Shown piece by piece: positions 42,624 to 51,101 of a DNA stretch of 64,000 bases (its first letter is position 1; each line of letters starts with the position of its first letter). The notes under the pieces are model-generated. The model did no database searches and was not told the origin of the DNA. It worked only from the letters and a program-made list of their open reading frames with translations. The stretch comes from CAVUWL01 sp963787415 (GTDB lineage Bacteria; Actinomycetota; Thermoleophilia; Solirubrobacterales; 70-9), in the NCBI GenBank assembly GCA_963787415.1, contig CAWBCO010000002.1:1-64000 (forward strand). The letters are read 5' to 3'. The position numbers and the translations under genes are program-made.

Positions 42624-43418
42624 GTGCGCACGCTGATTAGAACGTTCGTGATCCTCGTCGCACTCTCTGCCTCCTTACAGCTTGGCGGAAGCCTCGCGGG
42701 TGCGGAGGTCTTCGGCGGGGCAAACGTCCGCGCCTCATTCGATGGCTGGCTCACTCCCCATGCCCTCCCCCGCTCCAACCTGGCCCCGGTGGCGCTGCAC
42801 ATGTCCGGAGCGCTGTCTGCGACCGAAGGCAACGAACCACCCCAGCTGCAACGGGTGACGATCGCGATTAACCGCAACGGAAGACTCTTCACCAGCGGCC
42901 TTCCGATCTGTCGCCAGCACGCAATCGAGGCCACCACAACCAAGCAGGCACTTGCCCTTTGTCGCGGGGCTCTTGTCGGCGGCGGTATCTTCACCGCCCA
43001 TATCGGGATCCCAACACAGGCGCCGTTCCCGGCCAGGGGGCGGATGCTCGCCTTCAATTCGGTGATACACGGCCGACGCGTGATCCTCGCGCACATCTAC
43101 GGCACCCGGCCGGTCCCGACCGCCCGAGTGCTTGTTCTCAACTTTCTCCCCCGGGGCACCGGAACCTTCGGCACAACGCTCTCAGTGACGATGCCGACCC
43201 TGACAGAAGACTGGGGGTATGCGACCGGATTTCAACTCACCCTCCAGCGCCGCTATGTCTACCGTGGGCAGCAGCGCAGCTTCATCAGCGCCAGCTGTCC
43301 CGCACCGAGAGGATTTGGCAGCGCACTTTTTGCAGCCGCCAAGGGAACCTATTACCTAGCGGATGGCCGCCAGATTACGCGCAACCTCGAGGGGAGTTGC
43401 GAGGTGAGTCGCCGGTAG
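42624..43418 (+). CDS. Secreted protein, second of two tandem paralogues
   Basis: A 264-residue protein with signal peptide (TFVILVALSASLQLGGSLAGA). It follows the 41355 gene's plan: RASFDGWLTPHALPRSNLAP, LQRVTIAINRNGRLFTSGLPIC, QAPFPARGRMLAFNS, GTFGTTLSVTMPTLTEDWGYATGFQLTLQRRYVYRG and ISASCPAPRGFGSALFAAAKGTYYLADG, with cysteines in matching positions. This is clear tandem duplication with strong divergence. GTG 42624. Cell-surface or secreted; function unknown. Confidence 0.74.
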   Translation: MRTLIRTFVILVALSASLQLGGSLAGAEVFGGANVRASFDGWLTPHALPRSNLAPVALHMSGALSATEGNEPPQLQRVTIAINRNGRLFTSGLPICRQHAIEATTTKQALALCRGALVGGGIFTAHIGIPTQAPFPARGRMLAFNSVIHGRRVILAHIYGTRPVPTARVLVLNFLPRGTGTFGTTLSVTMPTLTEDWGYATGFQLTLQRRYVYRGQQRSFISASCPAPRGFGSALFAAAKGTYYLADGRQITRNLEGSCEVSRR

Positions 43419-43453
43419 TAATCCGCGCCACCCACTTCCGAAGGAGCCGCCGA

Positions 43454-43470
43454 CCCCCCCCCCCCCCCCC
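43454..43470 (+). repeat. Homopolymer tract of 17 C residues
   Basis: An uninterrupted C17 run lies 36 bases after the stop of the second secreted paralogue and 153 bases before the PPK2 start. Tracts of this length mutate by slippage and are hard to sequence. It is not within a credible coding frame. Confidence 0.8.
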
Positions 43471-43622
43471 AAGCCGGCTGCCAACATCGATCGGGGGTAG
43501 CCATACACCGGAGCGAGCCCTGAGGGCGCTGCGTAGGGCTGCTATCGCCAAAGGGACCGGCGCCCCCGTGACTGTGTCTTGTCTCCCGACCCGAGCTGGG
43601 GGGAGCTGGGATCATTGACGCG

Positions 43623-44426
43623 ATGTCATCGCCCGACGATCTCAGCGCCAAGCAGTATGAAAAGGAGTTGCGACGCCTGCAGACCGAGCTCGTTTTCATG
43701 CAAGAGTGGGTCGTGGAGACCGGCCAGCGCCTGGTCGTCCTTTTCGAGGGGCGCGATACGGCAGGCAAGGACGGGGTGATCAAGCGAATTATCACTTACC
43801 TCAACCCCCGGGGCTGCCGGGTCGTCGCGGTTCCCTCGCCCACCGAGCGGGAGCGAACGCAGTGGTATTTCCAGCGCTACGTGTCTCATCTCCCCGCCGC
43901 GGGCGAGATCGTTTTATTTGACCGCAGTTGGTACAACCGGGCTGGCGTGGAGCGCGTGATGGGCTTTTGCAGCGAGTCAGAGTACGAGGAGTTCTTGCGC
44001 TTTTGCCCCTCATTCGAGCAGGCCCTCAGAAACGACGGAATCATCCTCCTCAAGTACTGGCTCTCGGTCAGCGACACTGAGCAAGAGCGCCGCTTCAAGA
44101 AGCGACTTTCAGACCCACGCAAGCGTTGGAAGTTCAGCTCGATCGATTTGCAGGCCCGCGCCCGCTGGGTTGATTACGCAGAAGCCAAGGACCAAATGTT
44201 TGACCGAACGGACACCGATTTCAGCCCCTGGTACGTGGTGGAGGCCGATGACAAGAGATCTGCGCGCCTCAATCTGATCAGCCACATGCTCTCCTGCATA
44301 CCGTATGAGCATCGCGAAAGCCGCCAAGCGGTGAAACTCCCAGCTCGACAGCGTCGGAGCTATTCTCGCCCACCGAAGAGATCCGAGCGCCTGGTTCCGA
44401 CCCGATATCGGGTTCGATCTAGCTGA
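43623..44426 (+). CDS. ppk2: Polyphosphate kinase 2 (PPK2)
   Basis: A 267-residue PPK2. LVVLFEGRDTAGKDGVIKRI is the Walker A region, SPTERERTQWYFQRYVSHLPAAGE and IVLFDRSWYNRAGVERVMGF the lid and Walker B regions, and LLKYWLSVSDTEQERRFKKR the C-terminal part. The enzyme phosphorylates nucleotides from polyphosphate, or the reverse, in the cytoplasm. The C-terminal 40 residues are basic and variable. ATG 43623 gives the full family N-terminus; class I (NDP) is more likely than AMP-specific class II from length. Confidence 0.92.
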   Translation: MSSPDDLSAKQYEKELRRLQTELVFMQEWVVETGQRLVVLFEGRDTAGKDGVIKRIITYLNPRGCRVVAVPSPTERERTQWYFQRYVSHLPAAGEIVLFDRSWYNRAGVERVMGFCSESEYEEFLRFCPSFEQALRNDGIILLKYWLSVSDTEQERRFKKRLSDPRKRWKFSSIDLQARARWVDYAEAKDQMFDRTDTDFSPWYVVEADDKRSARLNLISHMLSCIPYEHRESRQAVKLPARQRRSYSRPPKRSERLVPTRYRVRSS

Positions 44427-44780
44427 TCTTTGCCGATGCAAGTGCCCGAAGCGGGGTGAGTCGGGCCCGGTGCCGAGGTCCTTGGTTTCTCACCGAATCA
44501 GATCCAATTTCGCGTGGGCGCCGGATTTTAGCCGGAACTTGGAGGTGAATCTCGGGGAGCAGCTCGCTGATTTTGAGGGTTTTGACGAAGCGCTGTCTAC
44601 GCCCCAACTCGCCGGCCCCTTGCGATCGCCGGAACTGAGAGTGTCGTTCTTAACCGCATTTCGGTCGCCTCGGCCACCGGGGCGATATGCGCGGCCCTCC
44701 CGCGGCAGGGAGGACCGCGCAGATCGTGCCGATCAAGCTCCGCCGTCCGCGATCGCGAAGTCCAGCCGGGGCTGAGCGAC
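44427..44780. other. Intergenic region without a convincing gene
   Basis: About 350 bases between the convergent PPK2 gene and the repeat-rich secreted gene. A 62-codon minus frame at 44419-44607 is weakly protein-like (LKISELLPEIHLQVPAKIRR) but has no good start and overlaps the PPK2 end; nothing else seen. Confidence 0.4.
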
Positions 44781-46112
44781 CTAACCGTTTGCTGGGGGTC
44801 CGAGGACCTTGAAATGAAACGTCGCAGGGGTGGGATCGGGCCCACCGGGGCCGATTGCCTTGACCCTGAATGTGTGCCTTCCGGGCCGCACTCGGTAGCG
44901 CCTCGGCGACTTGCACCAATTAAACGGCTTGCCGTCAAGCTTGCAACGAAAAGCGGTAGCGAGCCCGTTGGAGCGGAAGCGAAACGCAGCTTCAACGGTG
45001 CGTCTGTGGCGACCAGTTCGAATTGTGTGAGGTGGCTTGTGAACCAACCGAGTGCCGGGCGGGGAGGGCTGAACCGGGACTATCGGCGCGACTTCGGTCC
45101 CCGGATTGGTCGAGGTAACAAGTTGGCCGAACTTGCCACCTCCGACGCAAAGGGATTCCGAAGGACAGGAGATACCGAATAGCGCGTTCGTGCTGGGGGG
45201 AATGATCCGGACGGTGAACCATGCAGAGGAGCCACCGCTCGGATCGTGTGAGGCGGTCACTTCCCCATTGTTCGTCGTCGCCGCACAAAGGGAGGCTGTG
45301 GGACAAGACATGGCGAGGATCTGAAACCTCGATGCCAGCGGCGTCGTCACCCACGCCGATGTGCCGCCATTCGGAGCAGTAGAGGTCAAAACGTAACCAG
45401 CGCTGCCCGCGGCACAGAGCACGGCATTGTTACACGATAGTCCGAGGATCGAACTGACCCCGCCAACTTGGGGCGCCGCGCTCCACGATTCTGATCCACC
45501 TGTTGGTTCGGTCGAGCTAATCAAATCACCCGCCGTATCGCCGGCGACGCAAAGCGATCTGCTCGTGCAAGAGACGGATCGAAGGCCCCATGGTTCCGAT
45601 AGGTGCGTGACCTTCCAGGCCGCGGCGCCACCACTGGGATCTGTTGTGGTGAGGATCTCTCCTTCCAGGCCAACCACCGTGCAGAAGGAGTCCGCCGTGC
45701 AGGAGATTGCAAAAAGCGACCTCGCTTGGGGAATGCGGATTGGCTTCCAGCTCCCACCGCCCGCAAGCGGTTCGGTCGTTGTGATCACGCCACCGCTGTA
45801 GTCGACGGCGACACAGAGCGAAGTTGTGGGACAGGAGACTCCGCGAAGATTGCCCTTGAGATTTTCACTCAGCGGGACGTGGGAAATCGTCCAGGCGGCG
45901 TTGCCTCCGGTCGGATCGGTCGAGGTCACGATCGTGCCTTCAAGTCCAACCCCGACACAGAAGGAACTTGACTCACACGACATGCCAAAAATGGTTTCTT
46001 CACCGCTCAGCCCGAGATTGGTGACGGTCCAGCCTGATTCAGCCAGCGCAGGAGCACAATCGATCGCGCAGAGCGCCGCTGCACAGATCCAAATGGCCAA
46101 AATGCGACTCAT
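44781..46112 (-). CDS. Secreted repeat protein (about seven Cys-pair repeats, beta-propeller-like)
   Basis: A protein of about 443 residues with a signal peptide (ILAIWICAAALCAIDCAPALA). It carries around seven repeats of roughly 45 residues with the pattern (I/V)SC.....LCVA....G.(I/V).(T/S)(S/T).(P/T)(T/S)GG...W, each with a cysteine pair, typical of a disulfide-stabilised beta-propeller. After residue 350 a Pro-rich linker leads to a C-terminal Arg-rich domain (RTVEAAFRFRSNGLATAFRC, GRHTFRVKAIGPGGPDPTPA) resembling Ig-like repeats of surface proteins. I start at ATG 46112 to put the signal at the N-terminus; a longer frame to 46136 exists. Likely a secreted or surface-bound protein; ligand unknown. 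Confidence 0.78.
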   Translation of the reverse strand: MSRILAIWICAAALCAIDCAPALAESGWTVTNLGLSGEETIFGMSCESSSFCVGVGLEGTIVTSTDPTGGNAAWTISHVPLSENLKGNLRGVSCPTTSLCVAVDYSGGVITTTEPLAGGGSWKPIRIPQARSLFAISCTADSFCTVVGLEGEILTTTDPSGGAAAWKVTHLSEPWGLRSVSCTSRSLCVAGDTAGDLISSTEPTGGSESWSAAPQVGGVSSILGLSCNNAVLCAAGSAGYVLTSTAPNGGTSAWVTTPLASRFQILAMSCPTASLCAATTNNGEVTASHDPSGGSSAWFTVRIIPPSTNALFGISCPSESLCVGGGKFGQLVTSTNPGTEVAPIVPVQPSPPGTRLVHKPPHTIRTGRHRRTVEAAFRFRSNGLATAFRCKLDGKPFNWCKSPRRYRVRPGRHTFRVKAIGPGGPDPTPATFHFKVLGPPANG

Positions 46113-46475
46113 CGAGAGAGGCCAGGAGCCAGTCACCGAAAAGTTCCAATTCGATCGGGCCCTCTTGGGTTCGGTGGGGATGGAGATTTTTTGCTCAAGA
46201 TCTGCCTCTGCCTAGTCGCGGTGCCATGGCCGATCCCTATGGCCGACCGCAGCAAGGCCAGCTACGTAAACACACGGAGGGACGCCTCGTGTCGCTTGTC
46301 GCAGTCAATCAGGCACTGCACGCAAAGGCCGACCTGCCCCCGAAATCCTGAAACACGTGGACGAATGAGATAGCCCGCCCGAGCTGAGTCCGCACCCTCT
46401 CGGCAAGGGATCCAGTAGGCGTGGGTTGGACACCCAGCGCCGCCGCTGGACCTTTTCGAGGACTCTGGGCACCGC
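46113..46475. other. Intergenic region without a convincing gene
   Basis: About 360 bases upstream of the secreted repeat gene. A minus frame at 46262-46582 ends with VGLCVQCLIDCDKRHE, but overlaps the tiny membrane gene in another phase and has unlikely composition. Nothing else seen. Confidence 0.35.
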
Positions 46476-46601
46476 CTAAAAGCGTCCGATGGCGATGATG
46501 CCGACCAAGGAGCCCGCTGCGATGAGCGCCAAAGCCACGTTTTCCCGACCTCGCTTTGTCCGGCTGTACTCGATGAAGTCATCGATGCGATAACGAGTCA
46601 T
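46476..46601 (-). CDS. Tiny membrane protein (41 aa)
   Basis: A 41-residue frame with a charged start (TRYRIDDFIEYSRTKRGREN) and one C-terminal transmembrane helix (VALALIAAGSLVGIIAIG). ATG 46601 has AAGG 4-5 nt before it. The longer frame to 46850 adds random-looking sequence. Single-span small proteins of this kind often regulate membrane complexes, but no homologue is recognised. Moderate to low confidence. Confidence 0.4.
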   Translation of the reverse strand: MTRYRIDDFIEYSRTKRGRENVALALIAAGSLVGIIAIGRF

Positions 46602-47025
46602 TGTGCCTTGTGTAACACGATTCCCGATCGATCCATTCGGTCTTGATCGACGCCCGATGTCGATCTGGGGAGACGACCTTCCTCGCCAAGGAGACACCCG
46701 AAGAGCCGCAAGCAATCTCGGCAGCCCTGGAACCGACGCCAGATCGGCAGGGTAGGCTCTGGCTTGCCGCTCGGGAATTTGTCGCCAATCGATCAGGGCA
46801 TCCAAGGACGCTTTAGGCGCGGGTGGAGCTGAGCCCGCGCTTGAAGCCACCGCGCCGAGACGCGGCCGATCCCGCCGTCGCCCTCATGATTTCCCCGGAC
46901 TCGACCCGCTGCCCCGAGATCCACGGCCCCGAGCGCTGACTTCAGCCGGATGTTCGATATCTCCTGCTCTGCTCGGTATCAGACCGTAGGCTAGCGGAGC
47001 TCAACCACGACCACGGAGATCCACA
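46602..47025. other. Intergenic region without a convincing gene
   Basis: About 420 bases. A TAGGCT at 46987-46992 followed after 33 nt by ATG 47026 with a GGAG ribosome binding site may be the promoter of the lysine-rich repeat protein. No other feature seen. Confidence 0.4.
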
Positions 47026-47775
47026 ATGAGAAACTTCCGGCGCAAACTCAGCTACGCAAATGTGACTGCGACCTTAGCGCTGTTCATTGCCGTAGGGGGC
47101 GCCAGCGCCTTCGCGGCAACCCAGTTAAAGAAGAGCAGCGTTGGCTCCAATCAGATCAAGAAAAACGCCGTCACAACAGCCAAAATCAAGAACAAAGCGG
47201 TTACCGAAAGAAAAATTAAAAACGCTGCGATCACCGGTGAAAAGATCGCAAACGCAGCCGTGACCGGTTCTAAGGTTGCCAGCAGTTCACTCACGGGCGC
47301 AAACATCAACCTGGGCACCCTGCCCATGGTCCCGAGCGCAAACAATGCCAACATGGTCAACGGCCAAGCCCAAACCAAGATCTTCAAGATCCTTCTCCCT
47401 GGGGAAACCAACGTTGCGGTGGCAACGGTTTCGGGCTTCTCGCTGAACGCCAGTTGCACGTCGGAAAAAGCGGCTGTTAATTTGACTTCACCGTCCTCGG
47501 CGGGCTCGGTCCTGATCGCCGAGGGAGGCGGCAAAAACCTCGCCGGCAACCAGCACACGATCAACTATGCCGCGGGGAAAGCTGGCGAAACATCTTCGAT
47601 CGCGCTGAACAAGGAATTCCTTGCTGCAAGCGAAACCGACTTCGGCGAGGCGGCATTTTCGGGTGCCACCGCCGCGGGCGCGGTCATCAGCGGTCAAATC
47701 GGATATGACTTCGACACGTTCAACAATGAAAGTCCTGAACGGTGCCTTGTCTTTGGTCAGGTCACCGCAGGATGA
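47026..47775 (+). CDS. Secreted Solirubrobacterales-type repeat protein with NAVTxxKI repeats
   Basis: A 249-residue protein. A signal peptide, YANVTATLALFIAVGGASAFA, is of the type very frequent in this lineage. After ATQLKKSSVGSNQIKKNAVT, short repeats of about ten residues (NAVTTAKIKN, KAVTERKIKN, AAITGEKIAN, AAVTGSKV) run from about residue 45 to 90. The C-terminal 150 residues form a beta-rich domain with two cysteines (NASCTSEKAAV, ERCLVFG). ATG 47026 has GGAG at 8 nt. The regular spacing of the repeats suggests a coiled or beta-helical stalk on the cell surface. Function unknown. Confidence 0.82.
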   Translation: MRNFRRKLSYANVTATLALFIAVGGASAFAATQLKKSSVGSNQIKKNAVTTAKIKNKAVTERKIKNAAITGEKIANAAVTGSKVASSSLTGANINLGTLPMVPSANNANMVNGQAQTKIFKILLPGETNVAVATVSGFSLNASCTSEKAAVNLTSPSSAGSVLIAEGGGKNLAGNQHTINYAAGKAGETSSIALNKEFLAASETDFGEAAFSGATAAGAVISGQIGYDFDTFNNESPERCLVFGQVTAG

Positions 47776-48163
47776 CGTCATTGTACTTGCCGCCACGCCG
47801 ACCAACCGTCGATAGCATGCGCATCCCCCGTCGATAGCTACACGGACTCCTGGACACGAGATCGCCGACCTTGTTGCATGTTGAATCTGACTGTAACCTG
47901 AAGGCCTGGGCAATCCGCTCGACCGGCACAAATGCGCGGGAATGGGCGGATATGGCCACGCGCCCTGGCCCTGTCTCGGGCACATCTGACCACCTCCCAA
48001 CCTCATCCTGTCCTCCTCTACCCAAGGGTTCATCGAAGCGCCGCTACGTTGGGTTACGGAAGGTCCATCGACCCGAGCCCTTCGCGATACAGACCAGCAA
48101 GGCAATGCTTAGAACCAAACATCGTGCATTGGCGTTGGTACCGCCCGTTGCCAGCCTTTGATG
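47776..48163. other. Intergenic region without a convincing gene
   Basis: About 390 bases. A TGACGTCA palindrome lies at 47775-47782, just at the end of the repeat-protein gene. Overlapping frames on both strands are not credible. Confidence 0.35.
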
Positions 48164-48393
48164 TCATTCACCTTCTTCTTCGACGTTCGAGACTTCGGAT
48201 TCGGCATCTTCTTTCTTTTCCTTAAGGTGTCGAGCCTCGTCTTCCTTCCGTGCCAGAGCACGTTGAGCAGGAGAAGCAAGCCCAGCGCCAGTTGCCCCAC
48301 TCCCGGAAGAACCTCCACAACCGGCAATCAGCACTGCGAAAAGCAGTGCAAGCGAAGCCAGGAGCGCTACGCTTCCGACGAATTTTGGAGCAC
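48164..48393 (-). pseudogene. Small lipoprotein gene with a probable one-base frameshift at its start
   Basis: The minus strand encodes KFVGSVALLASLALLFAV, LIAGCGGSSGSG, ASPAQRALARKEDEARHLKE and an acidic end (KKEDAESEVSNVEEEGE), stopping at 48164. It has a full lipoprotein signal with lipobox LIAGC and a charged helical tail of about 35 residues. In this frame there is no ATG, GTG or TTG upstream of the signal, only ATC 48403. One extra A in the AAAA run near 48383 would join GTG 48393 to the frame and give MLQKFVGSV. The gene is thus either interrupted, mis-sequenced or uses an odd start. Function unknown; tiny lipoproteins with charged helices can bind cell wall or membrane partners. Confidence 0.5.
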
Positions 48394-48779
48394 TGCAACG
48401 GATGGTTCCAAATTGTCCCCGCCCGATCCTTTCGCGTCAAGTCAAGAATCTGTGCGCCTGGGTGCCACCGCGCGTATCGTCGATGCCCTATTTCGCCAAA
48501 ACATCGCTCCCCTCTGGGCTAAGATCCACCCGGGTCTGAAACGCAGAAGCGGGAGCCTCGATGCACAGCAGCATGCATTTCGTTTGCCTGTTCCGATTTG
48601 GGAGTTGCAAATTCCTGCATGCATCCGAACCGCTGCAATCGAGAGCTGCCGCCGAACCAGTAAACGTCTGCCAAGCGCGGACGAGAGCCGGATTCAACCG
48701 TCTCCTCGAGATCCCCTAACTCACTCGCCGATTGCAGCTTGACTGGTGTTGGCTTGCCTCGCGCGTGCCGGCGCACCAT
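48394..48779. other. Intergenic region without a convincing gene
   Basis: About 390 bases between divergent small lipoprotein and hydrolase genes. Open frames in it overlap one another without recognisable content. Confidence 0.35.
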
Positions 48780-48792
48780 TAAGCTTGCGCCG
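48780..48792 (+). promoter_or_regulatory. -10 box directly before the hydrolase lipoprotein
   Basis: TAAGCT (48780-48785) lies 7 nt before GTG 48793, with no ribosome binding site; it supports this GTG as the start. Confidence 0.35.
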
Positions 48793-49686
48793 GTGAAAGC
48801 TCGAGTGGGAATTTTCCTGGGCCTGGTAGCACTAATCGCCGGGTGTGGCCAAAGCAACCCGCAGCAATTTAAGGCTGCGGTTCATTTCGCTCGGGTCGCC
48901 GGGACGAGGATCGCATGGTATGAGCGCGGACAGGGACCGCCCCTGATGATGCTTATGGGCACCGGCTCGACAATGTCAGAATGGGATCCGGCGCTACTTC
49001 AACTGCTGGCGAGAAACCATCGGCTGATCCTCTTTGATTACCCCGGTATCGGGCTCTCGGGTCGCTGGCGGGGAGACAGCTTCAACTCACTGGCTGATGC
49101 AACCGCGGGCTTGATGGAATCGATCGGCGTGCCCAAGGCGGATGTCCTGGGTTGGTCAATGGGCGGATTCGTCGCGCAGCGACTAGCGATCGGACATCCG
49201 CGCATGGTCACTGATCTAATCCTGGCCGGAACAAACCCCGGAGGCGGTCAAGCCGTTCTCGGTTCACCGAAGGCACAGGCGATCGACAGCGAGCCCCATC
49301 CCACCATTAGGGCCATTTTGCGGGAGCTGTACCCTCCCGATCAGCAGGTAGAGGGTCACCGCTTCTTGCGCCGTCTTGAACGCGCCAGTCAAAGCGGCGA
49401 AATACCCAATGACTTTCACGCGCCGGCGGCGACCACACGCACCCAGGTGGCAGCCGAAGATCCCTGGCTTCGCAGCAATTTAAATTACCAACAGCTCACC
49501 GCGATCAGCGTGCCAAGCCTTGCGGCCGGAGGCGTTCGTGATCCGGTGGTTCCGCCGATCAACCTTAGACGCATCTCTGTCCAGATCCCAGGATCTAAGC
49601 TGGTGTTCTTTGCAGGAGCCCATGCGTTCCTCTTTCAGGAGCGTCGCCCGTTCGTGCGAACCGTCAACACCTTTTTAAGCCACTGA
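48793..49686 (+). CDS. Alpha/beta-hydrolase lipoprotein
   Basis: A 297-residue protein. The signal VGIFLGLVALIAGCGQS has lipobox LIAGC, so it is a membrane-anchored lipoprotein. The alpha/beta-hydrolase fold has the oxyanion region MLMGTGSTMSEWDPALL, RLILFDYPGIGLSGRW, the nucleophile elbow VLGWSMGGFVAQRLAIGHP (Ser), AGGVRDPVVPPINL (Asp) and FAGAHAFLFQERRPF (His). It is likely an esterase, epoxide or lactone hydrolase acting outside the membrane. GTG 48793 is chosen because it begins at the signal and follows a close -10 box. Confidence 0.85.
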   Translation: MKARVGIFLGLVALIAGCGQSNPQQFKAAVHFARVAGTRIAWYERGQGPPLMMLMGTGSTMSEWDPALLQLLARNHRLILFDYPGIGLSGRWRGDSFNSLADATAGLMESIGVPKADVLGWSMGGFVAQRLAIGHPRMVTDLILAGTNPGGGQAVLGSPKAQAIDSEPHPTIRAILRELYPPDQQVEGHRFLRRLERASQSGEIPNDFHAPAATTRTQVAAEDPWLRSNLNYQQLTAISVPSLAAGGVRDPVVPPINLRRISVQIPGSKLVFFAGAHAFLFQERRPFVRTVNTFLSH

Positions 49687-49694
49687 ATCCTCGC

Positions 49695-49716
49695 TCGCGG
49701 ACCGCGAAATCCGCGA
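49695..49716 (+). terminator. Hairpin after the hydrolase gene
   Basis: TCGCGG (49695-49700) pairs with CCGCGA (49711-49716) around a 10-base loop, followed by TTACTT. It lies 9 bases beyond the stop at 49686 and between convergent genes. A weak intrinsic terminator at best. Confidence 0.35.
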
Positions 49717-49723
49717 TTACTTC

Positions 49724-49852
49724 CTACCCGTGGCTGAGTGCCATCCAGATCCCGCCGCAGTCGGCGCAGACGACAAGATGTTCGGGTTTTGTTTCGGGCT
49801 CGATCGATTCCTCTAAGCATTCCCATGGTGCGGGGATGTAGCTAGACCGCAA
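49724..49852 (-). CDS. Tiny cysteine-containing protein (42 aa)
   Basis: A 42-residue minus-strand frame, TTG 49852 to TAG 49724: RSSYIPAPWECLEESIEPE then TKPEHLVVCADCGGIWMALS. The CADC pair and a Cys at 12 could bind zinc, and the acidic middle is unlike chance translation. The start TTG immediately follows a TGA and there is no ribosome binding site, which lowers confidence. Similar tiny proteins with HLVVCxxCG appear in actinobacteria. Confidence 0.4.
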   Translation of the reverse strand: MRSSYIPAPWECLEESIEPETKPEHLVVCADCGGIWMALSHG

Positions 49853-51089
49853 TCTTCAACGCTGGAGCAAACCCCATCCCACGCCCCTCACCCCCATTCC
49901 CGGCCGGCTCTCCGCACCCCCGCGGCGCGAACAGCTGCTTTTGACGTGAGCGCTGGGATGGTCGCCGAGGGGGATTGCGGCAGTCTCGATGTCGGTGGCA
50001 AAAGCGGCGGGAATCTCGCGGCCAATCGTCCATGAGCACTCCGGTGATCTGGTCGGCCTGCTTGATGCACTGGTCAAGCGCGAGATGAGCCGGCGCTTGC
50101 CCAGGTCTCAGAAGGACCTATCGAAGGAAATCCGATCGAGCTGATGCGAGCCAGCCAGGGCGCTTATCTGAGTGCGGTCACGTGCAAGCCCGACCTCGAG
50201 CTTGGTATTGATGCCGCCCGAGGGAGCCCCTGAGAACCTGCGTAAAACGTTCCGCAGGGTCGGGCGGTGGTTCTCGCAAGCCTAACCCAAGCGGCGGTTT
50301 GGAGCGTGAGGCGATTCAAGCGCCGGTCTTCGCTCGTGATGTCGCCGCTCCGGTAGGCGGTTGCGGAAATCCCCAGCGCGACCCAACCATGGCTCCGAAA
50401 CAAACGACGCCACGATCCCCAGCAGGAACTGCTCGGCGGGTGAGAACTCGGCCATGAAGCATCGGGCGTCGGCGAGCAGCCGCGCTGGGGCGAGGAGTGG
50501 TTGGGGTCGGCCAGAGCCAGGCGCGCGAACTGATCGGAGATCGATATGAGGGCTCCGGCGGGTCAGATCTGGGCCGGTGCTCTTTCCCCCGCCCGCAGGC
50601 CATCTCAGGGCTTGCCTTAATCGGAGCGGTGCTGGCTGGTTTTGAGCACCAGGGCTACAGAGGCGGTGTCCGCCGAAGGGTTCTCAGTGGTGCGTTGTTT
50701 GCGACCGCCGTTTTGATCGAGCACGCGATCAGCGCGAAGGCCGCGGAGGTCTCGCTGGGTTCCCTGCGTTTCTGATCGTGATCGATGAGACCATCGCAAC
50801 GGCACTGAGGCACCTGGCGGGTGGCTGCGCTTCAGAAGCGAGGAGAGAGGAGGATTGAGCGGCGAGACCAAGCAGACCGCGCTAATGAGACATTTTGGAC
50901 AGCGACCCAATATCCATCTCCTCGCCGATCGGCGCTTCCCACATCGATGCTAAACAGACCCATACAGTGCTCGCAGACTCCTGGACTCCCTTCCTGGGCT
51001 CCAGTGATCCAGAGGGACAAGGTCCCCGTCACCGAGCGCGCCGGGATCGGGTTGATGCTAGGAGGCGAGCTTGACTAACAGCGATCGGC
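49853..51089. other. Long region with no secure gene
   Basis: About 1,240 bases. A 57-codon minus frame at 50282-50455 (MAEFSPAEQFLLGIVASFVS...) is protein-like but unrecognised. A plus frame, 50497-50775, has two hydrophobic segments but no family. On the minus strand between 50890 and 50979 the motifs VCEHCMGLFSIDVGS and CPKC lie in different frames and together look like a broken zinc-finger of the MJ0042 type. No transposase or integrase is recognisable. Confidence 0.35.
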
Positions 51090-51101
51090 TACTGTCGAGC
51101 A
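51090..51101 (+). promoter_or_regulatory. -10 box directly before the 51102 gene
   Basis: TACTGT (51090-51095) lies 6 nt before GTG 51102. TTGACT occurs upstream at 51071-51076, but the 13-base spacing is too short for a normal -35. Confidence 0.35.

Noticed and set aside
43423..43795. C17/G17 tract as part of a phase-variable coding frame on the minus strand
   Set aside because: The minus frame through it is antisense to PPK2 and not protein-like.
47488..48105. 205-residue minus frame overlapping the lysine-rich repeat gene
   Set aside because: Antisense to a clear secreted protein gene, with random composition.
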